The position numbers were made by a program, and so were the translations under genes. The notes beneath the pieces are model-generated. The model saw nothing but the letters and a program-made list of their open reading frames with translations, was not told where the DNA came from and made no database searches. Positions 7,605 through 16,178 of a stretch of 64,000 bases of DNA are shown in pieces. Location of the stretch: the NCBI RefSeq assembly GCF_902374955.1, contig NZ_CABKRX010000084.1:1-64000 (forward strand), in the 5' to 3' direction. Each line of letters opens with the position of its first letter. Positions within the stretch are counted from its first letter, which is position 1. Origin of the DNA: Bacillus massilioanorexius. Lineage in GTDB: Bacteria > Bacillota > Bacilli > Bacillales > DSM-1321.

Positions 7605-7662
7605 TGTGGGTGTTTTGTGGGTGGACAAGCTATAAATTATTACTCACTAGTTTTTACCCACA
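7605..7662. repeat. short repeats after the integrase remnant, possible arm-type sites
   Basis: TGTGGGTG occurs at 7605-7612 and 7616-7623, and the inverted ACCCACA at 7656-7662. They sit between the integrase remnant and the glnA end, the same relative position as the 12-bp tandem repeat in the other element. Confidence 0.35.
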
Positions 7663-7670
7663 AGGTCAAA

Positions 7671-8400
7671 ACCACCCGTGAGAACGGGTGATTTGTTCTG
7701 CGGCTGAAAGCCTTTGTTACTGACCAAACCCTAAAGGGCTTCTGAATGGTTCGCCTTTTGTACTACTTTTACTGGCTTGACCTAAAAGGTCTTCCGCTCA
7801 TTTTCTATTCTTTATCTTTACCTCTTCACCAGTGAATGGATCAATATATTCCATCATACTTAGCTGTTCTGCGACTATATCTTCTTGTATTTGATTACGT
7901 ATATAATTTTCTATTACCTTTTTATTTCTTCCAACTGTATCTACCTAAAATCCTGTATACCAAAATTTTCGATTTCCATATTTATATTTCAGATTGGCAT
8001 GACGATCAAATATCATCAAGCTACTTTTTCCTTTAAATAACCTACAAACGCAGACAAACTTAACTTAGTTGGAATGCATACTAACAAATGTACGTGATCT
8101 TTACACGCTGTTGCTTCAATGATTTCTACACCTTTTCTTTCGCATAAAGTGCGTAGTATTTGCCCAATATCCTTCTTTATTCTCCCATAAATAACTTGCC
8201 TTCTATACTTTGGTGCAAAGACGAAATGATACTTACAATTCCAAGTTGTGTGTGCTAAACTATTAGTGTCTTTTGACATAAAAAACTCCTCCGTATGCTT
8301 TTATTTTGGTTGGCGAACCAAAAATAGTTTAGCACCTCGGAAGAGTTTTTTAATACCACGCTATAAGCTTTTTAGAACCCTAGGCATAGCCCAGGGTTTT
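7671..8400 (-). mobile_element. decayed IS200/IS605-type insertion sequence
   Basis: A relic about 730 bp long around a broken Y1 transposase. The left end has a 7-bp hairpin CACCCGT/ACGGGTG (7673-7690) and more folded sequence to about 7770. The right end has an imperfect hairpin AACCCT(A)GGC/GCC(C)AGGGTT (about 8376-8398). Subterminal hairpins without inverted terminal repeats are typical of this family. Exact borders are uncertain. It was inserted between the integrase remnant and the glnA end. Confidence 0.6.
7798..8279 (-). pseudogene. tnpA: IS200/IS605 TnpA (Y1 transposase), frameshifted
   Basis: The first 80 or so codons read as a Y1 HUH transposase: NCKYHFVFAPKYRRQVIYG and the metal-binding HUH motif in DHVHLLVCIP. 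A frameshift near 8040 moves the frame to KGKSSLMIFDRHANL, and a TAG near 7947 stands where the catalytic-tyrosine helix normally reads Tyr before VDTVGRNKKVIENYIRNQ. The frame then runs to EEVKIKNRK and a stop. With two lesions it should be inactive. Confidence 0.85.
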
Positions 8401-8431
8401 CTTTTTCACACAAACATAGGCGTTTAAAAGT

Positions 8432-8464
8432 AAAAAACCCTCAACGCTAATAACGTCAAGGGTT
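8432..8464 (-). terminator. glnA terminator
   Basis: Stem of 11 pairs (two G-U), 8436-8446 with 8454-8464 and a 7-nt loop, followed on the minus strand by TTTTTT. Only its glnA-proximal arm is present in the left att copy. Confidence 0.85.
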
Positions 8465-8530
8465 CTAGTTATTAATACATTGTCATATATTGATCGCGTT
8501 CCCATGGGTGAACTTGCGTACGGAACATGT
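8455..8530. other. right attachment-site copy inside the 3' end of glnA
   Basis: The last 59 bases of the true glnA gene plus 17 bases downstream are duplicated at 5378-5453 with 70 of 76 positions identical. Taken with two different integrase genes each reading toward one copy, this marks the glnA end as an integration target. Confidence 0.8.
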
Positions 8531-9806
8531 CCCACTCAATTTCTTTTGCTTCGATAAAGTGTTCTAATAGGTGAGAACCTAGTGCTGATTTAATAACTTC
8601 GTCACTTTGTAATGCATCTAATGCTGCATATAAAGTAGCTGGTAAATCAACAATACCTGCTTCAATACGTTCTTCTTTAGACATTACATAAATGTTACGA
8701 TCAACTGCTTGAGGTGGAGTTAATTTATTTTTAATTCCATCTAAACCAGCTTGTAAAAGTACAGCTACTGCTAAATACGGGTTAGCTGCAGGGTCTACAC
8801 TACGCACTTCAACACGTGTACTTAATCCACGTGAAGCCGGGATACGTACTAGTGGACTACGGTTACGAGCTGACCAAGCTACGTAACATGGCGCTTCATA
8901 GCCAGGTACTAAACGTTTATATGAGTTTACAGTTGGGTTTGTAACAGCTGTAAAGTTTGGAGCATGTTTGATAATACCAGCAATAAATTGTTTTGCTGTT
9001 TCACTTAACTCAATATCACCTTTTGGATCATAGAATACATTTTCTTTACCATTAAATAGAGATACGTTACAGTGCATTCCTGAACCATTTACTCCGAATA
9101 ATGGTTTTGGCATGAATGTTGCATGTAAGCCATGCTTACGAGCAATTGTTTTAACAACTAGTTTAAAAGTTTGGATATGATCACATGCAGTTACAGCATC
9201 TGCATATTTAAAATCAATTTCATGTTGACCAGGCGCTACTTCATGGTGAGAAGCTTCAATTTCAAAGCCCATTTCTTCAAGCTCAAGAACGATATCACGA
9301 CGACAGTTTTCCCCTAAATCTGTCGGTGCTAAGTCAAAGTAGCCACCTTTATCATTTAATTCTAGAGTCGGTTCACCTTTTTCATCTAGTTTAAATAGGA
9401 AGAATTCAGGCTCTGGTCCAAGATTAAAATCTGTAAAGCCCATTTCTCTCATTTCTGCTAGAACACGTTTTAAATTCGTACGAGGATCTCCTTCGAAAGG
9501 AGTTCCGTCCGTGTTGTAAATATCACAAATTAAACGAGCAACCTTTCCTTTTTCAGCTGTCCATGGGAATACAACCCAAGTATCTAAATCAGGATATAAA
9601 TACATATCTGATTCTTCAATACGTACAAAACCTTCGATAGAAGAACCATCAAACATCATTTTGTTATCTAACGCTTTACCTAATTGACTTACAGGAATTT
9701 CAACATTTTTGATTGTTCCTAGAATGTCTGTAAATTGCAAACGAATATACTTTACATTTTCTTCTTTTGCTAAACGAGTAATGTCTTCACGAGTAAACTT
9801 TGCCAT
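8472..9806 (-). CDS. glnA: glutamine synthetase, type I
   Basis: Makes glutamine from glutamate, ammonium and ATP; a cytosolic dodecamer. The 444-residue length fits the Gram-positive GSI-alpha form that lacks the adenylylation segment. Visible are the beta-Grasp domain with FDGSSIEGF (52-60) and Arg62, the residue for feedback inhibition in Bacillus, metal ligands in GPEPEFFLF (130-138), EVAPGQHEIDF (189-199), the ATP/glutamate site NGSGMHCN (240-247), and the flap Glu304 in LVPGYEAP. It follows glnR in the usual operon with 41 bp between. Feedback-inhibited GS also controls GlnR and TnrA in Bacillus. Its 3' end is the element attachment site. Confidence 0.98.
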   Translation of the reverse strand: MAKFTREDITRLAKEENVKYIRLQFTDILGTIKNVEIPVSQLGKALDNKMMFDGSSIEGFVRIEESDMYLYPDLDTWVVFPWTAEKGKVARLICDIYNTDGTPFEGDPRTNLKRVLAEMREMGFTDFNLGPEPEFFLFKLDEKGEPTLELNDKGGYFDLAPTDLGENCRRDIVLELEEMGFEIEASHHEVAPGQHEIDFKYADAVTACDHIQTFKLVVKTIARKHGLHATFMPKPLFGVNGSGMHCNVSLFNGKENVFYDPKGDIELSETAKQFIAGIIKHAPNFTAVTNPTVNSYKRLVPGYEAPCYVAWSARNRSPLVRIPASRGLSTRVEVRSVDPAANPYLAVAVLLQAGLDGIKNKLTPPQAVDRNIYVMSKEERIEAGIVDLPATLYAALDALQSDEVIKSALGSHLLEHFIEAKEIEWDMFRTQVHPWERDQYMTMY

Positions 9807-9847
9807 GCCTTAAATTCCTCCCAATATTCTGATATTTTATCTATTAT

Positions 9848-10252
9848 TTAATGAAAAAAGCGCGACATGTCACCTTGACGAAGTGACGCTCTATTTCTAC
9901 TATTGTGTAAAAGTTCAGCCCTTAACAGCTTTCTAAGCTCTTCGTCAGAGAGATCAGGTTTTGTCTTTTCTTGTAGTTTTGCTGTTTCTGTCTGAAGCTT
10001 TACCTCTTCTTTAACTGAAAATACCTTTTTTATTCCTGCTAAGTTAACACCTTGTTCGAGCATTTCTTTGATTTCTAATAAAGTATCAATATCATTTAAA
10101 GAAAATAACCTTCGATTTCCTTCTGTTCTTGCAGGGGATATTAGTTGATTCTCTTCATAATATCTTATTTGTCTTGCTGACAATTCTGTGAGCTGCATAA
10201 CAATACTAATTGGAAATAGCGGCATTGTTCTTCTAATATTTTTACTATTCAA
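9848..10252 (-). CDS. glnR: nitrogen-metabolism repressor GlnR (MerR family)
   Basis: A 134-residue MerR-type repressor of the glnRA operon under nitrogen excess. The winged helix-turn-helix includes MQLTELSARQIRYYEE (about 19-34) and GNRRLFSLNDIDTL. The C-terminal region holds short helices and the tail that, in Bacillus, is needed for interaction with feedback-inhibited glutamine synthetase. The start codon is TTG at 10250-10252. Two GlnR boxes flank its own promoter. Confidence 0.95.
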   Translation of the reverse strand: MNSKNIRRTMPLFPISIVMQLTELSARQIRYYEENQLISPARTEGNRRLFSLNDIDTLLEIKEMLEQGVNLAGIKKVFSVKEEVKLQTETAKLQEKTKPDLSDEELRKLLRAELLHNSRNRASLRQGDMSRFFH

Positions 10253-10287
10253 ACTCTTCTTTCCCCTCTCACTTAATTGTTAAACTT

Positions 10288-10338
10288 ATTTTATTAGATG
10301 TTAGATTATTTGTCAACATGATGTTAGATTTTCTTACA
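10288..10338 (-). promoter_or_regulatory. glnRA promoter with two GlnR/TnrA boxes
   Basis: On the minus strand TTGACA (10311-10316) and TAAAAT (10288-10293) are 17 bp apart. A perfect TGTnA-N7-TnACA box lies at 10322-10338, just upstream of the -35. A weaker one at 10299-10315 covers the spacer and -35. This copies the two-operator layout of B. subtilis glnRA. Confidence 0.8.
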
Positions 10339-10417
10339 TTATTTTTTAAATGAATATTAAAAAAATTCACAATAGTAAGGGTAACAAATTATACTAATTA
10401 AAACAAATACAACTCAT

Positions 10418-10454
10418 TAAAAAACCTAAAGTTTGCATAAACTTAGGTTTTTTA
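10418..10454 (-). terminator. terminator after the ynbB-like gene
   Basis: Nearly perfect stem AAAAAACCTAAAGTTT/AACTTAGGTTTTTT (one bulged base) between the lyase gene and the glnR promoter; symmetric runs allow use on either strand. Confidence 0.8.
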
Positions 10455-10466
10455 ATGAAAAATATA

Positions 10467-11735
10467 CTATAACGTAATTTGACCTTTTTCCAATAAAGAA
10501 TTTAAAGCTGTTAAAATAGCTACCTTAACATGAGAATAAGTTAAACCACCTTGTACATATGCAATATACGGAGGTCTTATTGGACCATCTGCCGTTAATT
10601 CTATACTTGCCCCTTGAATAAATGTTCCAGCAGCCATGATGACATCGTCTTCATACCCAGGCATATAGTTTGGCAATGGTGTAAAATGAGAATTAATAGG
10701 GGAAGCAAACTGAATGGCCTGACAAAAGGCAATCATTAAATCTGCTTGATCAAATTGCACAGCTTGAATTAAGTCTGTTCGATTTTCATCCCATTTTGGA
10801 AAAGTGTTTAAACCAACCTCTTCAAGAATCGCACTTGTAAATTGTGCTCCTTTTAACGCTTGTCCTACAATATGTGGTGCCATAAAAAATCCTTGATACA
10901 TTTCCTGCAAGGAATAAAGTGATGCCCCCGCCTCTGCTCCTATGCCTGGAGTAGTTAGTCGATATGAACAAGCTTCAACTAAATCGTGTTTCCCTACAAT
11001 GTAGCCTCCAGTCTTCGCTAAACCGCCTCCAGGATTTTTAATCAACGAACCTGCCATTAAGTCGGCCCCTACATGACACGGTTCTTGTAGTTCAACAAAC
11101 TCACCATAGCAATTATCCACGAAAACAATAACATCAGATTTAATTTCTTTAACGAAAGATATCATTTCTTTTATGTCTTCAATCGTATACGAAGGACGAG
11201 CAGCATAGCCTTTTGAGCGCTGAATACCTATCATTTTTGTTTTGTTTGTAATAGCATTCTTTACAGCCTCAAAGTCCACTCTTCCCTCATCTGTTAATTC
11301 TACAGCCTGATAACCAATTTGATATTCCTTTAATGAACCTGTTCCCTTGCCTCTAATACCAACAATTTCTTCTAAAGTATCGTATGGTTTTCCTGTGATA
11401 TATAACAATTCATCACCAGGTCTTAAAATGCCAAATAGCGCAGTAGAAATGGCATGTGTCCCCGAAATAATTTGCGGACGAACAAGGCCTGCTTCAGCAC
11501 CAAATACTTCAGCGTACACTTTTTCAAGAGTATCACGTCCAAGATCATCATATCCATATCCTGTTGATGGAATGAAATGCGAGTCACTCACTTTATTATT
11601 TTGAAAGCTCGTTAAAACTCTAAATTGATTTTGGTCGATTATATCATCCGCTTGTTTATGTAGCTTTGCGATTTTTTCTTCTATTGAATCACTCAAGATT
11701 TTTAATTGAGCTCCATACTTTAATTGCTTATACAT
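10467..11735 (-). CDS. ynbB: PLP-dependent methionine gamma-lyase family protein (YnbB type)
   Basis: A 422-residue fold-type I PLP enzyme of the family once called aluminium-resistance proteins. The PLP-binding Asp is in VDNCYGEF (207-214) and the Schiff-base Lys is Lys233 in GSLIKNPGGG. The substrate-contact stretch SGTHAIS is at about 91-97. It probably cleaves C-S bonds of cystathionine- or methionine-like substrates; the true substrate is not established for this family. It is directly upstream of glnR as in B. subtilis, with its own terminator between. Confidence 0.85.
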   Translation of the reverse strand: MYKQLKYGAQLKILSDSIEEKIAKLHKQADDIIDQNQFRVLTSFQNNKVSDSHFIPSTGYGYDDLGRDTLEKVYAEVFGAEAGLVRPQIISGTHAISTALFGILRPGDELLYITGKPYDTLEEIVGIRGKGTGSLKEYQIGYQAVELTDEGRVDFEAVKNAITNKTKMIGIQRSKGYAARPSYTIEDIKEMISFVKEIKSDVIVFVDNCYGEFVELQEPCHVGADLMAGSLIKNPGGGLAKTGGYIVGKHDLVEACSYRLTTPGIGAEAGASLYSLQEMYQGFFMAPHIVGQALKGAQFTSAILEEVGLNTFPKWDENRTDLIQAVQFDQADLMIAFCQAIQFASPINSHFTPLPNYMPGYEDDVIMAAGTFIQGASIELTADGPIRPPYIAYVQGGLTYSHVKVAILTALNSLLEKGQITL

Positions 11736-11845
11736 GTTGCTTCTTCTCCCTTATACGGTAATACATAAATTATTTATCCTTTTTTATTCTAAACAAAATG
11801 AAAGAGTCTTTCAAAAAATTTTTTCTGTATAGAAAAAGGTATATG

Positions 11846-11879
11846 AAAAAGAGAGAAAATGCAATGCATTTCCCCTCTC
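11846..11879 (-). terminator. spoVK terminator
   Basis: The stem around GAGAGaAAATGCA/TGCATTTccCCTCTC overlaps the spoVK stop codon; on the minus strand it ends in CTCTCTTTTTC. Confidence 0.75.
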
Positions 11880-12822
11880 AATCTTCAAATTGTAAATCTT
11901 GGCTTCGGATTGTAATTAATTCATTTTTATCGTACACATCATTTACTAACAATCGCATTGCTTGACTTCGTATAGACTTTTCTAACGTATTTCGAATATA
12001 ACGTCCATTAGAGAAACTAATAGGACTCCATGTATTTTTTATGATCATTAAATGATTCTCTAACTTTCGTTCTGCTTCTCTACTTAAAATATATTCTCTT
12101 TCTTTTAACATCATGGCTGTGATGTCCATCAATTGGGTGACTGTATAGTCCGGAAAATCTATAACAATCGGAAAACGGGAATGCAACCCAGGATTTAAAC
12201 TTAGGAAATACTCCATTTCTTTTGAATAACCAGCTAATATTAAAATAAATTCATGTTGTTTATCTTCCATATGTTTAACGAGTGTATCAATTGCTTCTTT
12301 TCCAAAGTCCTTTTCTCCCCCTCTTCCTAACGAGTATGCTTCATCTACAAATAAAATACCCCCTATTGCTTTTTTAACTAAATCACGAGTTTTTTGAGCA
12401 GTATGCCCAATATACTCACCTACTAAATCCGCTCGTTCAGCCTCAATTAAATGTCCTTTAGATAGTACATTCATTTTTACAAAAAGCTTCCCAATCAATC
12501 TCGCTACCGTAGTTTTTCCTGTACCTGGATTCCCTTTAAACATCATATGCAAAGCTTGACGACTAGCTTTTAATCCGGCTTCCTCTCTTTTTTTATTTAC
12601 GTAAATCCAAGCATAAATTTGCATAATTGTTTTTTTCATTTCTTCCATACCAACTAAAGCTTCAAGTTCCTGTTCAATCTCTTTTAATGCTATATGTTGA
12701 TGTGGCACTTCTTTCTGTTTACTTTCAAAGATTAAAGGATCTTTTTTTATGGATTTTCTTTTTTGATTACTAATTACAACGTTAATTTGTCCATTATTTC
12801 TTTTTTTATAGCCATCGGCCAA
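11878..12822 (-). CDS. spoVK: stage V sporulation protein K, AAA+ ATPase
   Basis: A mother-cell sporulation ATPase of the CbbX/SpoVK family, needed for late spore maturation. It shows Walker A GNPGTGKTTVAR (about 97-108 from the chosen start), Walker B ILFVDEAYSL, sensor 1 around FILILAGY and an Arg-containing SRFPIVIDFPDY. I chose the TTG at 12822, behind AGGTGA with 5 nt spacing, because it aligns with the usual N-terminus (KKRNNGQINV). The in-frame ATG at 12867 adds 15 unlike residues. The usual neighbour hflX between spoVK and the lyase gene is absent. Confidence 0.9.
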   Translation of the reverse strand: MADGYKKRNNGQINVVISNQKRKSIKKDPLIFESKQKEVPHQHIALKEIEQELEALVGMEEMKKTIMQIYAWIYVNKKREEAGLKASRQALHMMFKGNPGTGKTTVARLIGKLFVKMNVLSKGHLIEAERADLVGEYIGHTAQKTRDLVKKAIGGILFVDEAYSLGRGGEKDFGKEAIDTLVKHMEDKQHEFILILAGYSKEMEYFLSLNPGLHSRFPIVIDFPDYTVTQLMDITAMMLKEREYILSREAERKLENHLMIIKNTWSPISFSNGRYIRNTLEKSIRSQAMRLLVNDVYDKNELITIRSQDLQFED

Positions 12823-13142
12823 CACACTCACCTCACATACTGCAGAGATTCGTATTCGAAAACACACTTTTGTTTACATTATGACTGTCGCTCTCCAAGT
12901 ATGTCGGATGCAAAATTTAAGGATGTACTCATCACCCATACATCTCGTTCACTTTCACGAGAACAATTATGAATATATTCCATTGTTAAGCAAATAACAT
13001 AAGCAATCTAGAATTCTGTTGCAAAATGCACATTCTCGAAAATATCTCATCTATCTCATATATATTCAACTAAACCTCTAAACATTCGATAAGATAACTA
13101 GTGCCACATCCCAATTAACAAGTTAGAAGACATAAATAAAAA
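12823..13142. other. intergenic region between hfq and spoVK
   Basis: About 320 bp without a credible gene; the open frames here lack ribosome binding sites. It should hold the spoVK promoter. A CATAATGT at about 12877-12884 on the minus strand resembles a sigma-E -10, but I find no good -35. Confidence 0.4.
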
Positions 13143-13179
13143 AGGATATCTATCAAAAGCTACGCTTCTGAGATATCCT
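13143..13179 (-). terminator. hfq terminator
   Basis: Outer stem AGGATATCT/AGATATCCT with inner AAGC/GCTT; the minus-strand continuation is TTTTTTATTT. Confidence 0.85.
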
Positions 13180-13199
13180 CTTCTTTGTATCTTAAAAGT

Positions 13200-13433
13200 T
13201 TATTCTTTTCCTTCGAAATTAACTTGTACATTTCTTTGCGGAGCGAAAGTAGAGATAGCATGCTTGAAAACTAACTGTTGCTTTCCTTCACTCTCCAACA
13301 AGACTGTAAAGTTATCAAACCCTTTAATTTGTCCTCTTATTTGGAAACCATTTAATAAGAATACTGTAACATAAATACCTTCTTTTCTTAATTGATTTAA
13401 AAACTGATCTTGAATATTAACAGATGTTTTCAT
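13200..13433 (-). CDS. hfq: RNA chaperone Hfq
   Basis: A 77-residue Sm-like protein that forms a hexameric ring and helps small RNAs pair with mRNAs. The Sm1 motif spans VTVFLLNGFQIRGQIKGFDN and Sm2 is the KHAIST segment near residue 60. The C-terminal tail is short, as usual in Bacilli. It follows miaA at 25 bp, the common miaA-hfq operon, and ends at a terminator. Confidence 0.96.
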   Translation of the reverse strand: MKTSVNIQDQFLNQLRKEGIYVTVFLLNGFQIRGQIKGFDNFTVLLESEGKQQLVFKHAISTFAPQRNVQVNFEGKE

Positions 13434-13458
13434 TACAGCTAATCCTCCTCATTTATCT

Positions 13459-14424
13459 CTATTGTTTATTATTCGCTGTCAATGACAGCTTTCCTTCTAT
13501 AAATTCAGATATTTCAAGAACTTTTTTTTCATAACTATCTTGGTCCATGGCAAACCACTCGATATTCATCTTATTTCGAAACCAAGTTAATTGTCTTTTC
13601 GCATAGCGTCTAGAGTTTTGCTTTAACTGTTCTATCGCCATGTCTAATGTCATGTTCCCATCAAAATATTCATAAAGCTCTTTATAACCTATAGCTTGGA
13701 TAGACTGACAGTCCCTAAGTCCAGCTTGATAAAGATGCTGCACTTCTTCTAATAAACCTTGTTGCATCATGAGATCCACCCTAAGATTAATTCGTTCATA
13801 TAAGGTTTCACGATCCATAATAAGGCCAATCAAAGCCACATCATAAACATATTCTTTTGCTTGCTTTTGAAGTTGTTCACTCATCTTCATTCCAGTACAA
13901 TGAAAAATTTCAAGGGCTCTAATAACTCGTCTAACATTATTAGGATGTATATTTTTCGCGCTCTCTTCATCAACGGTTGCTAACATCTGATGTAATGCAT
14001 CTACACCTTGCTTCACTGCCAATTGCTCTAATTCTGTTCGATAAGCCTCATCACTCACCGCTTCCGAAAAAGAGTAATTTTGTAAAACCGCTTCTATGTA
14101 TAATCCTGTACCGCCTACTATTATTGGTAACTTTCCTCTTGATGCTATGTCTTGGATGCAAGCAGTCACTAACTCTTGAAATTGAGCGACATTAAAGGCT
14201 TCGTCTGGTTCTTTAATATCCAGCAAATGATGCGGGACACCTTCCATTTCTTGTTTGCTTATTTTAGCCGTCCCAATATCCATCTTACGATACACCTGCA
14301 TCGAATCCCCACTAATAATTTCTCCATTATACTTTTTAGCCAGATCAATGCTAATCTTTGTTTTTCCTACAGCTGTAGGTCCAACAATACAAATTAATTT
14401 TTGCTTGTTACTCACTTTTTTCAA
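13459..14424 (-). CDS. miaA: tRNA dimethylallyltransferase
   Basis: Adds a dimethylallyl group to A37 of tRNAs that read codons starting with U; MiaB (26189-27727) later methylthiolates the same base. The 321-residue protein has the P-loop GPTAVGKTKIS (15-25), the catalytic-Asp motif SGDSMQVYRKMDIGTAK (38-54) and the family phrase QAIGYKEL. The called start is TTG (14422-14424) with AAGG only 3 nt upstream, so a nearby GTG nine bases inside is possible. Convergent with the ger operon. Confidence 0.95.
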   Translation of the reverse strand: MKKVSNKQKLICIVGPTAVGKTKISIDLAKKYNGEIISGDSMQVYRKMDIGTAKISKQEMEGVPHHLLDIKEPDEAFNVAQFQELVTACIQDIASRGKLPIIVGGTGLYIEAVLQNYSFSEAVSDEAYRTELEQLAVKQGVDALHQMLATVDEESAKNIHPNNVRRVIRALEIFHCTGMKMSEQLQKQAKEYVYDVALIGLIMDRETLYERINLRVDLMMQQGLLEEVQHLYQAGLRDCQSIQAIGYKELYEYFDGNMTLDMAIEQLKQNSRRYAKRQLTWFRNKMNIEWFAMDQDSYEKKVLEISEFIEGKLSLTANNKQ

Positions 14425-14642
14425 CTACCTTATTCCTATTTCTTTAATAGTATCACAAGTTATAAAGATAAAGGTACACATCCTTAAAGAATACATAAAA
14501 GGTTACTTCTTCTTTTTCAAAAACGTAACAAATACCAATTCAGTTATTCCCATTAATTATCTTTTTAAACCTAAATTAATTATTATATTTTTTCACAAAA
14601 GAAACATACTAAAAAAAGAAATTGTAAAGAAGGTGATGGTAA

Positions 14643-16178
14643 TTGCTATCGTTTTTTTCAAAGAAACACCGAAAACAAAAGCAAAATAATCAAACGAAAC
14701 AAAAGACTCCCGTTATTGATGAAGTTCATTTAACAATTTCTCTTGATTTAGAGGAAAATATTGAATCCATAAAAAAAGCACTTGGGAATAGCGACGATAT
14801 ACTTGTTAGAGACTTACATATTCAAAATAAAAAAGCAAAATTAATTTATTTATATAGTTTAGCTGATAATGTAACTATCCAATCGGTTTTAGATGATTTG
14901 CTTAGTAGCAACTATTCAATCGAAGAATCATCAAATTTTAATTTAGTAAAAATAAAAAGCGAAGACGACCAGAAGACAATTATTACAAATCTACTAACTG
15001 GTTTTGTTTTATTGTTTTTAGAGGGTCAAAAGGAGCCGTATAGCTTCATGGCATTAAGATCCGATGGGCGTCAAGTTACCATCCCAACAACAGAAAATGT
15101 TGTCAGAGGATCTCATGAAGGATATGTGGAATCATTACAAACCAATTTATTCTTAATTCGTAAAGGTGTTGTATCTCCAAATTTAACAATAAAACAATTG
15201 AAAGTTGGAAAAGAAGCTGAAAAAACAGCTGCCATAGTATATTTAAATAATGTAGCTGATTTAGACTTAGTAAATAAAATTGAAGAAAGAATAAAAAGTA
15301 TAGACGTCGATTCTGTTTTTAGTCTTTCTGTATTAGAAGCCTATATAGAAGAATACTCAATAACTCCATTCTCACAAACTCTAACTACAGAACGTATCGA
15401 TCGATCTGCAGGTGGTCTTTTGGAAGGTAGAATAGTCTTATTGTTAGATGGAAATCCTTGCGCATCCATTTTACCTATATCATTTATCTCGTTTTTCCAA
15501 TCTCCAGATGATTATAATTTGCGCTTTTTAGTTGCATCTTTTAACAGAATTATACGATTTACTTCCTTTTTCACTGCCATTTTATTGCCAGCTTTTTATA
15601 TTGCAATCGTAGGATTTCATTATGAAGTAGTTCCTCAAAGAATTATTTTCACAGTTCAAAAATCGGTAGAAAGCATACCCTATGGGCCATTAGTCGAAGC
15701 CGGCATTGTGGAAGTTTTTATTGAGCTTATACGAGAAGCAACATTAAGACTTCCAACTAAAATCGGTCCCACCATTGGGATTGTTGGAGGGCTTGTCATT
15801 GGTGACGCTATCGTAAAAGCTGGATTAGTTTCTAATATAATGGTTGTTGTCGTGGCACTCACAGCTATTTCTTCCTTTGTTATTCCTAGTTCCGAAATGA
15901 GCGCTACAGTACGCATTCTAAGATTTCCTTTTATGTTTCTTGCATCCATTCTTGGCATCTATGGAATTGTGATAGGAATTGTCCTACTAGTAGGGCATTT
16001 ATGTAAGTTACGTCCTTTTGGAGTTCCTTATTTAACTCCATTCACTCCTTTAAAGTGGAAAGATCTCAAAGATACTATCATCCGAGCACCTATTTTCACT
16101 TTAAATACCCGACCAACCGATTCATTAGCAAGAAACACTGTACGTGAACGATTTTCTAGGTGGTGGAAGAAGAGATGA
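14643..16178 (+). CDS. spore germination receptor subunit A (GerA family)
   Basis: The 511-residue A subunit of a ger-type nutrient germinant receptor in the spore inner membrane. It has a hydrophilic N-terminal domain (1-280) and a C-terminal membrane domain with about five segments from roughly residue 290. The family phrase RSDGRQVTIPTTENVVRGSH lies near 139-158, and the PF03323 region continues through the PYGPLVEAGIVEVFIELIRE stretch. Start is TTG behind AAGGTGATGG. The B subunit start overlaps its stop (ATGA). The nutrient cannot be told from sequence. Confidence 0.92.
   Translation: MLSFFSKKHRKQKQNNQTKQKTPVIDEVHLTISLDLEENIESIKKALGNSDDILVRDLHIQNKKAKLIYLYSLADNVTIQSVLDDLLSSNYSIEESSNFNLVKIKSEDDQKTIITNLLTGFVLLFLEGQKEPYSFMALRSDGRQVTIPTTENVVRGSHEGYVESLQTNLFLIRKGVVSPNLTIKQLKVGKEAEKTAAIVYLNNVADLDLVNKIEERIKSIDVDSVFSLSVLEAYIEEYSITPFSQTLTTERIDRSAGGLLEGRIVLLLDGNPCASILPISFISFFQSPDDYNLRFLVASFNRIIRFTSFFTAILLPAFYIAIVGFHYEVVPQRIIFTVQKSVESIPYGPLVEAGIVEVFIELIREATLRLPTKIGPTIGIVGGLVIGDAIVKAGLVSNIMVVVVALTAISSFVIPSSEMSATVRILRFPFMFLASILGIYGIVIGIVLLVGHLCKLRPFGVPYLTPFTPLKWKDLKDTIIRAPIFTLNTRPTDSLARNTVRERFSRWWKKR

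Noticed and set aside
1..8530. tRNA gene as the integration target
   Set aside because: I saw no tRNA-like cloverleaf in this stretch, and the repeated sequence is the glnA end.
12870..12900. Sigma-E promoter for spoVK at CATAATGT
   Set aside because: The -10 is fair, but no KMATATT-like -35 stands at 14-15 bp, so it is not listed as a feature.
14255..14689. Plus-strand frame of 144 codons running from miaA into the ger operon leader
   Set aside because: It overlaps the well-supported miaA gene antisense and the start of the germination gene; codon content is not protein-like.
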